This document shows, piece by piece, positions 41,857 through 48,543 of a stretch of DNA of 48,543 bases; the stretch's first letter is position 1, and each line of letters begins with the position of its first letter. A program made the position numbers and the translations under genes. The DNA is from an uncultured Collinsella sp. (GTDB lineage Bacteria > Actinomycetota > Coriobacteriia > Coriobacteriales > Coriobacteriaceae), in contig CAAENO010000190.1 of the NCBI GenBank assembly GCA_900757385.1, forward strand, positions 1-48,543, given 5' to 3'. The notes under the pieces are model-generated. The model had not been told where the DNA came from and did no database searches. It saw only the letters and a program-made list of their open reading frames with translations.

Positions 41857-42499
41857 CTACAGCGCGGCGACGACCTTGTCGCCCATCGTCGTGGTGCCGA
41901 GGATCTTATCTGCCGGGGTGTTGACATCGGCGATGTCACGGGTGCGCCAGCCCTCGTCGAGCACGCGCGCCACGGCGCTCTCGATCCACGCGGCTTGCTC
42001 GCCCATGTCGAGCGCGTAGGTCAGCAGCATCGCCACCGACAAGATTTGAGCCAGCGGATTGGCCACGCCGAGCCCCGCGATGTCAGGAGCGCTGCCAGCG
42101 CTCGGCCCAAACAGCGATACGCCATCATCCAGCGAGGCAGAGGCAAGCATACCGAGCGATCCGGTAATCTGAGCCGCCTCATCGGACAGGATGTCGCCGA
42201 ACATGTTCTCCGTCACCACGACGTCAAAGTCTGCCGGTCGACTGATGAGCTGCATGGCGGCGTTGTCGACGAGCAGGTCCTCAAGCTCCACGTCGGAGTA
42301 CTCCTCGTCTTGCACGCGATGCACGATCTCGCGCCACATGCGGCTCGTCTCCAGCACGTTGCGCTTATCAACGCTCGTCACCTTGCCGCGACGTTTGCGC
42401 GCCGCCTCAAATGCCTGGCGCGCAATGCGCTCAATCTCGTACTCGCGATACTCCATCACGTCGACCGCACGCTGACCGGCCGCACCCGCAGCGCCCGCG
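41857..42499 (-). pseudogene. leuB: 3-isopropylmalate dehydrogenase, 3' remnant
   Basis: The frame from about 42499 to 41857 matches the C-terminal part of LeuB: AVDVMEYREYEIERIARQAF, KRRGKVTSVDKRNVLETSR, VVVTENMFGDILSDEAAQIT, GPSAGSAPDIAGLG. About the first 150-170 residues, including the NAD-binding start of the protein, are gone. It is fused to the leuA remnant at about 42485-42500 by a deletion that also removed leuC and leuD, if the usual leuACDB order applied. The remaining frame has no stops. Confidence 0.85.
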
Positions 42500-43063
42500 C
42501 AGGTCACGGATGCGGGCGCCAAAGTCCCACGGCATGTTGTAGCCCATCGTATCGGGGATGTTCACGACCGTGGCACCGGCCTTTACGGCCGCCTCGATAA
42601 TGCGCACCAGAAACTCCTGATCGGAGCGGCCGGCATCCTCGGCATAAAACTCAACATCGTCAACGAACTTGCGAGCATGTTTGACGGCATGGATCGCTCA
42701 CTCAATTGCCCTTTCCTCAGTCATATGGAGCTTGTCGCGCAGGTGACTGGTGCTCACACCCAGCCCTGTATGGATACGGGGCCTCTGGGCCGTTTTGAGC
42801 GCCTCTGCAGCCACTTCGATATCCCTGTCGACAGCGCGCGTCAGGCCGCATACCGTGCATCGGTCGCCCGCAATCTTGCCAATCTCCTGTACGGAGCGAA
42901 AGTCACCAGGACTCGAGATGGGAAAGCCCGCCTCGATAACGTCCACGTTCATGCGCACCAGCTGGCGGGCGATGAAGAGCTTTTCCTCGGTATTCATGCT
43001 GGCGCCCGGCGACTGCTCACCGTCGCACAGGGTGGCGTCAAAGATTGTGATTTTGCGGCTTAT
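42500..43063 (-). pseudogene. leuA: 2-isopropylmalate synthase, 5' remnant
   Basis: The frame encodes the start of LeuA (SRKITIFDATLCDGEQSPGA, DVIEAGFPISSPGDFRSVQE). Lesions: the start codon is ATA (43061-43063), six bases after an intact AGGAGG; the conserved TLRDGEQ reads TLCDGEQ; a Trp codon is TGA at 42698-42700; and the gene breaks off after GARIRDL at about 42500. Homology continues in frame past the TGA (AIHAVKHARKFVDDVEFYAE, NIPDTMGYNMPWDFG). About two thirds of LeuA is missing. It cannot be functional. Confidence 0.88.
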
Positions 43064-43128
43064 ATGTTCCTCCTGATTGACCGTTTTATGACAGATGGCT
43101 TTCAGGAGAGAGAGAAGGCCTAGAGATA

Positions 43129-43186
43129 GAAAAATACCCGTGTCGCTCATCACGCCTGAAAGCGGCAGACGATAGCGCACCCGGGT
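43129..43186 (-). terminator. Leucine-operon attenuator
   Basis: On the minus strand ACCCGGGTGCGCTATCGTC pairs with GATGAGCGACACGGGT, followed by ATTTTT. It lies between the leucine-rich leader peptide and leuA, as in attenuation-controlled leu operons. Confidence 0.8.
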
Positions 43187-43216
43187 ACAACAAATCGTTA
43201 TAGCGAGATTACAACC

Positions 43217-43276
43217 CTAGCGCGCTATCCAATCTAGTAGCGCTAGGCCTAGGAGCTGTTGCGTGTTCTTAAACAT
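43217..43276 (-). CDS. leuL: leu operon leader peptide
   Basis: A 19-residue frame, MFKNTQQLLGLALLDWIAR, from ATG 43276 behind GAAGGGAGCCCAAC to TAG 43217. Five of 19 residues are leucine, and four of the five codons are CTA, which is rare in a high-GC genome. This is the signature of an attenuation leader peptide: ribosome stalling when leucyl-tRNA is scarce prevents the terminator at 43129-43186 from forming. It looks intact although the genes it controlled are dead. Confidence 0.8.
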   Translation of the reverse strand: MFKNTQQLLGLALLDWIAR

Positions 43277-43301
43277 GTTGGGCTCCCTTCGGCCTCGGGT
43301 A

Positions 43302-43330
43302 GTACTACATCGCGCTAAAGTACAACACAA
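43302..43330 (-). promoter_or_regulatory. Predicted promoter of the former leu operon
   Basis: Minus strand TTGTGT (43325-43330), 17 bases, TAGTAC (43302-43307), about 20 nt before the leader peptide's start region. It abuts an ACCACC repeat. Confidence 0.5.
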
Positions 43331-43332
43331 GT

Positions 43333-43372
43333 AAAACCACCACAAGGGTGCCTGTCCCCTTCGTGGTGGTTT
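43333..43372. repeat. ACCACC hairpin repeat, copy 5 (inverted)
   Basis: AAAACCACCACAAGGGTG, CCTGT, CCCCTTCGTGGTGGTTT: the reverse orientation of the other four copies, with part of the shared 3' flank (GTTGACTC). Confidence 0.85.
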
Positions 43373-43387
43373 CGTTGACTCAAAAGC

Positions 43388-43426
43388 AAGAGACCCGGTC
43401 CTGCACGAGGCAGAACCGGGTCTCTT
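43388..43426 (-). terminator. rho-independent terminator of the rpmG-rplA unit
   Basis: A 12-bp stem AAGAGACCCGGT / ACCGGGTCTCTT, extended by CCTGC/GCAG, with a T-rich tail on the minus strand. Confidence 0.85.
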
Positions 43427-43462
43427 TAGCAATGCTTGCTTTGCTCAGGCAGTAACTGTTAG

Positions 43463-44170
43463 TTACTCAGCCAGGAAGTCGCGCTGGATAGCGGGATCGA
43501 CCTTGACGCCAGGGCCCATGGTGGAAGACACGGAGATGGACTTGACGTACTTGCCCTTAGCAGAAGAGGGCTTGACGCGCAGGATCTCTGTGTACAGGGC
43601 AGCGTAGTTCTCGACGAGCTGCTGCTCGGTGAAGGACTTCTTGCCCAGGGGCACGTGGCAGATGCCGTAGCGGTCGGCGCGGTACTCAACGCGGCCAGCC
43701 TTGAGCTCGGAGACCATCTTGGCGACGTCCATGGTCACGGTGCCGAGCTTGGGGTTCGGCATGAGGCCACGGGGACCAAGGATCTTACCGATGCGGCCAA
43801 CCTTGGCCATCATGTTCGGCGTAGCGATAGCGGCGTCGAAGTTGATCTCGCCCTTCTGAATCTGGGCGACAAGCTCGTCGGAACCGATGATGTCGGCGCC
43901 GGCAGCCTCAGCCTCGCGGGCCTTCTCGCCCTCGGCGAAGACGGCAACACGAACGGTCTTGCCGGTGCCGTGGGGCAGGGAGATGGAACCACGGATGTTC
44001 TGGTCAGCCTTACGAGTATCGATGCCCAGACGGAAGTGGGCCTCGACGGTCTCGTCGAACTTGGCGGTGTCGAGCTCCTTAATGAGCTTGGCAGCCTGAA
44101 GGGGGGTGTAGAGCGTGGCGCGATCGATCTTCTCGGCAGCGGCGTTATAGCTCTTACCATGCTTAGCCAT
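43463..44170 (-). CDS. rplA: 50S ribosomal protein L1
   Basis: Binds 23S rRNA at the L1 stalk and helps release tRNA from the E site; 235 residues. MAKHGKSYNAAAEKIDR at the start, GKILGPRGLMPNPKLGTVT in domain II, and the conserved end SISVSSTMGPGVKVD are all present. ATG 44170 is eight bases from AGGAGG and preferred over an ATG two codons earlier. The gap from rplK contains two GC-rich hairpins. It is last in its unit; rplJL, normally next, lie 31 kb away. Confidence 0.97.
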   Translation of the reverse strand: MAKHGKSYNAAAEKIDRATLYTPLQAAKLIKELDTAKFDETVEAHFRLGIDTRKADQNIRGSISLPHGTGKTVRVAVFAEGEKAREAEAAGADIIGSDELVAQIQKGEINFDAAIATPNMMAKVGRIGKILGPRGLMPNPKLGTVTMDVAKMVSELKAGRVEYRADRYGICHVPLGKKSFTEQQLVENYAALYTEILRVKPSSAKGKYVKSISVSSTMGPGVKVDPAIQRDFLAE

Positions 44171-44287
44171 GTGCATTACCTCCTGTGGTTAAACGGGCGT
44201 GAGCCCTCCCACATCGTATCGTGTGCCCTATTGCACACATATAACGGGCGCCCCGGTCGGAGCACCCGTCATTACCTAAAGAAATCG

Positions 44288-44716
44288 CTACTCAGCGATG
44301 GTGACGCCCATGGAACGGGCGGTACCGGCGATGATCTTCTTGGCGGCGTCAATGTCGTTGGCATTGAGGTCCGGCATCTTGATCTCGGCGATCTTGGTGA
44401 GCTGCTCCTGGGAGAGCTGACCGACCTTGTCGGCCTGGGGCTTAGCGGAACCAGACTTGAGGTTCAGCTCCTTCTTGATGAGGTGAGCCGCCGGCGGGGT
44501 CTTGGTGATGAAGGAGAAGGACTTATCCTCGTAGACAGAAATCTCAACGGGGATGATGTCGCCCTTCTTGTCCTGCGTCTCGGCGTTAAAGGCCTGGCAG
44601 AACTGCATGATGTTCACGCCAGCAGCGCCCAGGGCGGGGCCGACGGGAGGAGCGGGGTTAGCTGCACCAGCAGGAATCTGGAGCTTAATGACGTTGGCAA
44701 CCTTCTTCTCAGCCAT
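44288..44716 (-). CDS. rplK: 50S ribosomal protein L11
   Basis: GTPase-centre ribosomal protein, 142 residues. KLQIPAGAANPAPPVGPALG and VNIMQFCQAFNA mark the N-terminal domain bound by thiostrepton-type antibiotics; IAGTARSMGVTI is the conserved C-terminus. ATG 44716 sits six bases from AAAGGA and is preferred over an ATG two codons upstream. Confidence 0.97.
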   Translation of the reverse strand: MAEKKVANVIKLQIPAGAANPAPPVGPALGAAGVNIMQFCQAFNAETQDKKGDIIPVEISVYEDKSFSFITKTPPAAHLIKKELNLKSGSAKPQADKVGQLSQEQLTKIAEIKMPDLNANDIDAAKKIIAGTARSMGVTIAE

Positions 44717-44836
44717 GGTCATTCCTTTCGAATCACGAGTGTGAAGTACTTGCTATATCGTAAGCACGCACGTGTTAGAAGCACTCCTGAGATGAGCAGT
44801 CACAGAAGAAGCACGCTCGCGCGAACGGACGAAAAC

Positions 44837-45373
44837 TTAAGCGATGACAGCGACCTGGTTAAAGTCGAGCTCGACCGGCGTCTCGCGGCCAAAGATCATC
44901 AGCGTGACCTTGAGCTTGCCAGCCTCGGTGTTAACCTCGGAGACCTTGCCATCAAAGTCGGTAAGCGGGCCATCGGTGACGCGGACGGACGTACCGACCT
45001 CAATATCAACCGAGGTGCGCTTGGGCGAATCGCCCTTACCGGGACGACGAGTCATCTTGTTGTACTCGTCGCGGGAAAGCGGAGCGGGCTTACCGTTGCC
45101 GCCCAGGAAACCGGTGACGCCAGGCGTGTTACGAACGCACGTCCAGGCATCGTCATCCATCTCCATGCGGACCAAGACATAACCCGGGAAAATCTTGGAA
45201 TCCTTGGTCTCACGCTTGCCACCCTCTTTAATCTCAGTGACACGCTCCATAGGAATCTCGATATCAAAGATACGGTCCTGCATGCCCATAGTCTCGATGC
45301 GATGCTCGAGATCGGACTTAACGCGGTTCTCGTATCCAGAGTAAGTGTGAACGACGTACCAACGCTTAGACAT
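44837..45373 (-). CDS. nusG: Transcription termination/antitermination factor NusG
   Basis: Links RNA polymerase to Rho or to the leading ribosome; 178 residues. The NGN domain starts with RWYVVHTYSGYENRVKSDLE and contains KIFPGYVLVRMEMDD. The KOW domain at the C-terminus has VRVTDGPLTDFDGKVSEVN. The start lies three bases after the secE stop. Confidence 0.97.
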   Translation of the reverse strand: MSKRWYVVHTYSGYENRVKSDLEHRIETMGMQDRIFDIEIPMERVTEIKEGGKRETKDSKIFPGYVLVRMEMDDDAWTCVRNTPGVTGFLGGNGKPAPLSRDEYNKMTRRPGKGDSPKRTSVDIEVGTSVRVTDGPLTDFDGKVSEVNTEAGKLKVTLMIFGRETPVELDFNQVAVIA

Positions 45374-45376
45374 GGT

Positions 45377-45715
45377 TTAGCCCCTCAATCCAGAGAACAG
45401 AGCAAGAGCCTCGCCAAAGCCAGCATCGAGCAGAGCGATGACGACGCCGACGACGATCAGAGAAGCGCAAACGACGACCGAGTAGTTCACGAGCTCCTTC
45501 TTATTGGGCCACGTGACACGCTTCATCTCGGACTTCACCGAAGCGAAATACTTCTTGGTGCGGGCGAAGAAACCAGGCTTCTCGTTCTTCTTGGACTTCG
45601 CAGCCTTCTCGTTCTTCTTGGCAACGGCCTTCTTGGCCTCAACCTTGGAGTTGGCGGCAGCGTTGTTGGCAGGTGCCGGCTGCTGAGCCTTCTTCTTGTT
45701 CTTCTTGTTGGCCAT
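45377..45715 (-). CDS. secE: Preprotein translocase subunit SecE
   Basis: 112 residues: a long Lys/Ala-rich N-terminal extension (1-45), the amphipathic helix with KKYFASVKSEMKRVTWPNKK (about 54-73) and one membrane span (about 77-97). It clamps SecY in the translocon. Good GGAGG before ATG 45715. Confidence 0.95.
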   Translation of the reverse strand: MANKKNKKKAQQPAPANNAAANSKVEAKKAVAKKNEKAAKSKKNEKPGFFARTKKYFASVKSEMKRVTWPNKKELVNYSVVVCASLIVVGVVIALLDAGFGEALALFSGLRG

Positions 45716-45791
45716 TTGGGTTACCTCCGCGCAATGCGCTTATACATGAGTAAACCGTAAGCCCCCAAATGGGAGCTTACGGAATAATGAC

Positions 45792-45867
45792 TGGCACGCC
45801 AGGAAGGACTCGAACCCTCAACACTCGGTTTTGGAGACCGATGCTCTACCAATTGAACTACTGGCGT
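45792..45867 (-). tRNA. tRNA-Trp (CCA anticodon)
   Basis: Cloverleaf with a perfect 7-bp acceptor stem (ACGCCAG / CTGGCGT), anticodon loop CTCCAAA with CCA, T-loop TTCGAGT, and an encoded 3' CCA. It lies inside the rpmG-secE-nusG unit, as in many actinobacteria. Confidence 0.97.
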
Positions 45868-45880
45868 ATGTGACTAGAGA

Positions 45881-46030
45881 CTAGCGAGTCTCTTTGTGCA
45901 GCGTGTGGTGACGGCACCAGGGGCAATACTTCTTGATCTCCATACGATCAGGCATGTTCGACTTATTCTTGGTGGTCGTATAGTTGCGGCGCTTGCACTC
46001 AGTGCACGCAAGAGTAACTAGAGTACGCAT
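45881..46030 (-). CDS. rpmG: 50S ribosomal protein L33
   Basis: A 49-residue ribosomal protein: MRTLVTLACTECKRRNYTTT, then KNKSNMPDRMEIKKYCPWCR and HHTLHKETR. Two CxxC pairs make it the zinc-binding form, which can be replaced by a Cys-free paralogue when zinc is short. It is first in the tRNA-Trp-secE-nusG-rplKA unit. ATG 46030 follows AGGATAA. Confidence 0.95.
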   Translation of the reverse strand: MRTLVTLACTECKRRNYTTTKNKSNMPDRMEIKKYCPWCRHHTLHKETR

Positions 46031-46075
46031 TTATCCTGAACCTTTCATTTCCGCCCCGTACGGGCACGAGATGGT

Positions 46076-46105
46076 ACTTTATCAGCTCTATGTAAGTGCT
46101 GTCAA
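46076..46105 (-). promoter_or_regulatory. Predicted promoter of rpmG-tRNA-Trp-secE-nusG-rplKA
   Basis: Minus strand TTGACA (46100-46105), 18 bases, TAAAGT (46076-46081) with TG in the extended -10 position. The stretch 46106-46246 holds nothing else clear. Confidence 0.8.
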
Positions 46106-46246
46106 TGAAAACCTCGAATCAATTGGTTCTCGGTGAATCCATTCATATTTGGAACACATCAATGGAGCCAGCGAGATCTAATCGACGGTGTACCCAGAAC
46201 CATTATCGATCCTCTGGACACCAGCAACGGCTCAATATCCATTGCA

Positions 46247-46283
46247 GAAAAGAACCCGGCACCCATATAAGTGCCGGGTTCTC
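46247..46283 (-). terminator. rho-independent terminator of tuf
   Basis: Stem AGAACCCGGCAC / GTGCCGGGTTCT with loop TTATATGG, followed on the minus strand by TTTTC. Confidence 0.92.
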
Positions 46284-46309
46284 TAAGTCAGCTATATCAG
46301 AGAGCTAAT

Positions 46310-47500
46310 TTACTCAATGATCGTGGAGACGATGCCCGAACCGACGGTGTGGCCACCCTCGCGGATAGCGAAGCGCAGGCCCTCCTCCATGGCGATCGGG
46401 TGGATGAGGTCGCCCTCGATGGTGATGTGGTCACCAGGCATAGCCATCTCGGTGCCCTCGGGGAGCTTGACCGTACCGGTAACGTCGGTGGTACGGAAGT
46501 AGAACTGAGGACGATAACCATCGAAGAACGGGGTGTGACGGCCGCCCTCCTCCTTGGTCAGAACGTAGATCTCACCGGTGAACTTGGTGTGCGGGGTAAC
46601 CGAACCGGGCTTGCAGAGAACCTGGCCGCGCTCGATATCCTCACGCTTGATGCCGCGGAGCAGCAGACCGACGTTGTCGCCAGCCTCGCAGAAGTCCATG
46701 GACTTACGGAACATCTCGATACCGGTAACAACGGTGTTCTGGGTATCCTTGATGCCGACGATCTCGACGGGCTCGTTGAGCTTGAGCTCACCGCGCTCGA
46801 CACGGCCGGTAGCAACGGTACCACGGCCGGAGATGGTCATAACGTCCTCAACGGCCATCAGGAACGGGAGGTCGTTGTTACGAGCAGGCGTCGGGATGTA
46901 CTCGTCGACGGCGTTCATGAGCTCGCGGATAGCGTCCATCCACTTGGCGTCGCCCTCGAGAGCGCCCAGAGCGGAACCACGGATGACGGGGATGTCGTCG
47001 CCGGGGAAATCGTACTCGGAGAGGAGCTCACGGGTCTCCATCTCGACGAGGTCGATGAGCTCGTCATCGTCGACCATGTCGCACTTGTTCAGGAAGACGA
47101 CGATGTAGGGAACGCCGACCTGACGGGCGAGCAGGATGTGCTCGCGGGTCTGAGCCATGGGGCCGTCAGTAGCGGCGATGACCAGGATAGCGCCGTCCAT
47201 CTGAGCAGCACCGGAGATCATGTTCTTGACGTAGTCAGCGTGGCCCGGGCAGTCAACGTGAGCGTAGTGACGGGCAGCAGTCTCGTACTCGACGTGGGAG
47301 ACGGAGATCGTAATGCCGCGCTCGCGCTCCTCGGGAGCCTTGTCGATGTTCTCGAACGCAGTGAAGTCAGCCTTGCAGCCCTCGGTCTCGGAGAGAACCT
47401 TGGTGATGGCAGCGGTCAGCGTGGTCTTGCCGTGGTCGACGTGACCAATGGTGCCGATGTTAACATGCGGCTTAGTGCGCTCAAACTTCTCTTTGGCCAT
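46310..47500 (-). CDS. tuf: Elongation factor Tu
   Basis: Brings aminoacyl-tRNA to the ribosome; 396 residues. G1 GHVDHGKT (19-26), RGITI switch, DCPGHADYVKNM, and NKCDMVDD as G4 are all intact. It stands behind three tRNA genes and not next to fusA as in the str operon of many bacteria. ATG 47500 follows GAGGAGGGCTTT. The only copy seen in the window. Confidence 0.98.
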   Translation of the reverse strand: MAKEKFERTKPHVNIGTIGHVDHGKTTLTAAITKVLSETEGCKADFTAFENIDKAPEERERGITISVSHVEYETAARHYAHVDCPGHADYVKNMISGAAQMDGAILVIAATDGPMAQTREHILLARQVGVPYIVVFLNKCDMVDDDELIDLVEMETRELLSEYDFPGDDIPVIRGSALGALEGDAKWMDAIRELMNAVDEYIPTPARNNDLPFLMAVEDVMTISGRGTVATGRVERGELKLNEPVEIVGIKDTQNTVVTGIEMFRKSMDFCEAGDNVGLLLRGIKREDIERGQVLCKPGSVTPHTKFTGEIYVLTKEEGGRHTPFFDGYRPQFYFRTTDVTGTVKLPEGTEMAMPGDHITIEGDLIHPIAMEEGLRFAIREGGHTVGSGIVSTIIE

Positions 47501-47554
47501 AAAGCCCTCCTCTTAACAGGTCGTCCCCGGACGGGACTTTGCCTTTATACCATA

Positions 47555-47585
47555 GTGGCCTCTCAACATACTATTGAGAAGCCAC
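47555..47585 (-). other. Hairpin between tRNA-Met and tuf
   Basis: GTGGC.TCTCAA pairs with TTGAGA.GCCAC. It lies 10 nt after the tRNA and may guide tRNA processing or protect the 5' end of the tuf message. Confidence 0.5.
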
Positions 47586-47596
47586 CGTGTTACCTA

Positions 47597-47673
47597 TGGT
47601 AGCGGTGACTGGATTCGAACCAGTGACGCCACGGGTATGAACCGTGTGCTCTAACCAACTGAGCTACACCGCC
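47597..47673 (-). tRNA. tRNA-Met (CAT anticodon)
   Basis: Acceptor GGCGGTG / CACCGCT, anticodon loop TTCATAC, T-loop TTCGAAT, encoded 3' CCA. The G-T first acceptor pair and absence of three G-C pairs under the anticodon fit an elongator rather than an initiator. Confidence 0.93.
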
Positions 47674-47676
47674 GGA

Positions 47677-47752
47677 TGGAGCCTGCAACCAGACTTGAAC
47701 TGGTGACCTCTTCGTTACCAACGAAGTGCTCTACCGACTGAGCTATACAGGC
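47677..47752 (-). tRNA. tRNA-Thr (GGT anticodon)
   Basis: Acceptor GCCTGTA / TGCAGGC, anticodon stem CTTCG/CGAAG with loop TTGGTAA, T-loop TTCAAGT, encoded CCA. Separated from tRNA-Met by 3 nt. Confidence 0.96.
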
Positions 47753-47762
47753 ACTTGACGGG

Positions 47763-47844
47763 TGGGAGCTATAGGATTCGAACCTATGTAGGCAGAGCCA
47801 ACGGGTTTACAGCCCGTCCCCATTAACCACTCGGGCAAACTCCC
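47763..47844 (-). tRNA. tRNA-Tyr (GTA anticodon)
   Basis: A class II tRNA with a long variable arm. Acceptor GGGAGTT / AGCTCCC, anticodon stem ACGGG/CCCGT with loop CTGTAAA. The genome reads ACCC after the acceptor, so the 3' CCA is not fully encoded, unlike its neighbours. Confidence 0.95.
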
Positions 47845-47906
47845 AATCGTTCAAGTATCCGCAGGTCCTTTGGTCTTTTGGACCGCCGCCCCCGCGAACG
47901 AAAAAG

Positions 47907-47936
47907 ATAATACGATGCAACCTTGGGGGCTGTCAA
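47907..47936 (-). promoter_or_regulatory. Predicted promoter of tRNA-Tyr-Thr-Met-tuf
   Basis: Minus strand TTGACA (47931-47936), 18 bases, TATTAT (47907-47912). A strong vegetative promoter about 55 nt before tRNA-Tyr. Confidence 0.82.
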
Positions 47937-48150
47937 CGAAAACCTCTAGATACACGGTGCCGGGCGTATCTATATAGCCTTGACCTGCGGTTTTGTTGAG
48001 TTTGGATATGAAGGACGGTGGATTTGGCTGCGCTGGTGACATTTCCCGAGCGAATACTTTGGTGTAGTGGAGTACACCTTCAGGATCGGACTTCGATAAC
48101 AGCCTATTTGCACCTATATATAGGTCGAGATCGGGCTTCCGTGGCAGATT

Positions 48151-48273
48151 CGAGCGTGGATTTTCTCCCGTTTGAAATCGAGCGTGGATAATCTCCCACT
48201 ATTGGCGTGCCCCCAAGGCCAAAGTGGCAGATTATCCACGATCATTCACTAAGCGGGAGATTTTCCACGCTCG
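48151..48273. repeat. Nested GAGCGTGGAT palindrome
   Basis: Outer arms CGAGCGTGGATTTTCTCCCG (48151-48170) and CGGGAGATTTTCCACGCTCG (48254-48273); inner arms CGAGCGTGGATAATCTCCCA (from 48179) and GTGGCAGATTATCCACG (to 48240); centre TTGGC..GCCAA. A further half arm GATAATCCACGCTC follows at 48281. The 48.0-48.5 kb stretch holds no gene; it is made of this element and the next one. Confidence 0.8.
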
Positions 48274-48326
48274 TACGTCCGATAATCCACGCTCAGGGGG
48301 GGGCAGCCGAGCTCGACACGGCTTTT

Positions 48327-48463
48327 GTCTCGATCTGTAACATATAGAGAACATTTTCTCCCCTATCTGTTACAGGTCGAGATATTACGCAGAGACCTCC
48401 GCTTACGTCTCATTCTGTAACAGTAAGAAAGGTTTTCAGCTTCTTCGTGTTACAGATCGAGTC
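48327..48463. repeat. Dimer of the 57-nt TCTGTAACA palindrome, locus 2
   Basis: Units 48327-48383 and 48407-48463, 57 nt each, 80 nt apart, matching the locus at 41695-41831. Left arms GTCTCGATCTGTAACATATAG and GTCTCATTCTGTAACAGTAA; right arms end TGTTACAG(G/A)TCGAG. Confidence 0.85.
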
Positions 48464-48522
48464 AAACCTGAAGCTTGGTTGGCGCCAAACACGCTGACTT
48501 ATCGACATAAATAGAAACGGGC

Positions 48523-48543
48523 CCTGTCCCTCAGGGGGACAGG
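48523..48543. repeat. CCTGTCCC/GGGGACAGG hairpin at the window edge
   Basis: CCTGTCCC-TCAG-GGGGACAGG. Possibly the edge of another GGGACAGG-type repeat; cut by the end of the window. Confidence 0.4.

Noticed and set aside
42698..42700. TGA in leuA read as tryptophan or selenocysteine
   Set aside because: The start codon is also lost and most of the gene deleted; TGA ends other genes here normally, and no SECIS-like hairpin follows.
43655..47602. Long plus-strand frames opposite rplA-rplK-nusG-secE and opposite tuf
   Set aside because: Same codon-bias effect over highly expressed genes; no ribosome binding sites or recognisable domains.
47851..48042. A 63-codon minus-strand frame upstream of the tRNA genes
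   Set aside because: It covers the strong tRNA-tuf promoter, has no ribosome binding site and no recognisable features.

Overview
The window reads as a high-GC actinobacterium of the class Coriobacteriia, most likely Collinsella or a close relative. The basis is the protein sequences (RpoB, RpoC, EF-Tu, NusG), the high GC content, a fused FeoA-FeoB, and the strongly biased codon use that leaves a 7.9 kb stop-free shadow frame opposite rpoBC. The genus is an inference; no search could be run. All start sites, promoters and terminators below are read from sequence only.

Layout. 1-1.5 kb: an ECF sigma factor with an anti-sigma-like membrane protein that runs off the left edge. 1.6-13 kb (minus strand): aminotransferase, rplJ-rplL behind an L10 leader and attenuator, galU, then rpoB-rpoC with their own promoter. 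14-21 kb: a small unknown protein, a mismatch/hypoxanthine DNA glycosylase, a frameshifted alpha-amylase, a SotB-like efflux transporter and a FeoAB ferrous-iron transporter behind an iron-repressor-like operator. 21-24.4 kb: an amino-acid permease and a dimethylarginine/arginine hydrolase opposite a GntR regulator. 24.6-31 kb: a carboxylesterase, a lone glucose-type PTS IIA, an OatA-like O-acetyltransferase, asnS and a WYL regulator. 31.3-34.2 kb: a three-gene ABC importer. 34.4-39.6 kb: an unknown coiled-coil protein, an orphan cell-wall sorting tail, an MscS channel, a ParB-like/BMP fusion protein and a metallophosphoesterase. 39.8-41.5 kb: a second sigma/anti-sigma pair. 41.8-43.3 kb: a decayed leu operon. 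43.4-47.9 kb (minus strand): rpmG-tRNA-Trp-secE-nusG-rplK-rplA and tRNA-Tyr-Thr-Met-tuf.

Main points. The ribosome/RNA polymerase cluster that is contiguous in many bacteria (secE-nusG-rplKAJL-rpoBC) is split here: rplKA and rplJL lie 31 kb apart with accessory genes between them, and galU sits between rplL and rpoB. The leucine operon is a fossil: leuA has lost its start codon, carries a nonsense codon and is fused by deletion to the 3' part of leuB, yet its promoter, leucine-rich leader peptide and attenuator remain intact. The intergenic DNA is packed with palindromic repeats of several families. Two have strict spacing: a 62-nt tandem palindrome present at two loci, and a 57-nt palindrome present as dimers exactly 80 nt apart at two loci. 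Five copies of an ACCACC hairpin sit next to gene ends or promoters, and a 204-nt inverted repeat ends at the -35 box of the rplJ promoter. No CRISPR array, rRNA, integrase or transposase gene was seen.
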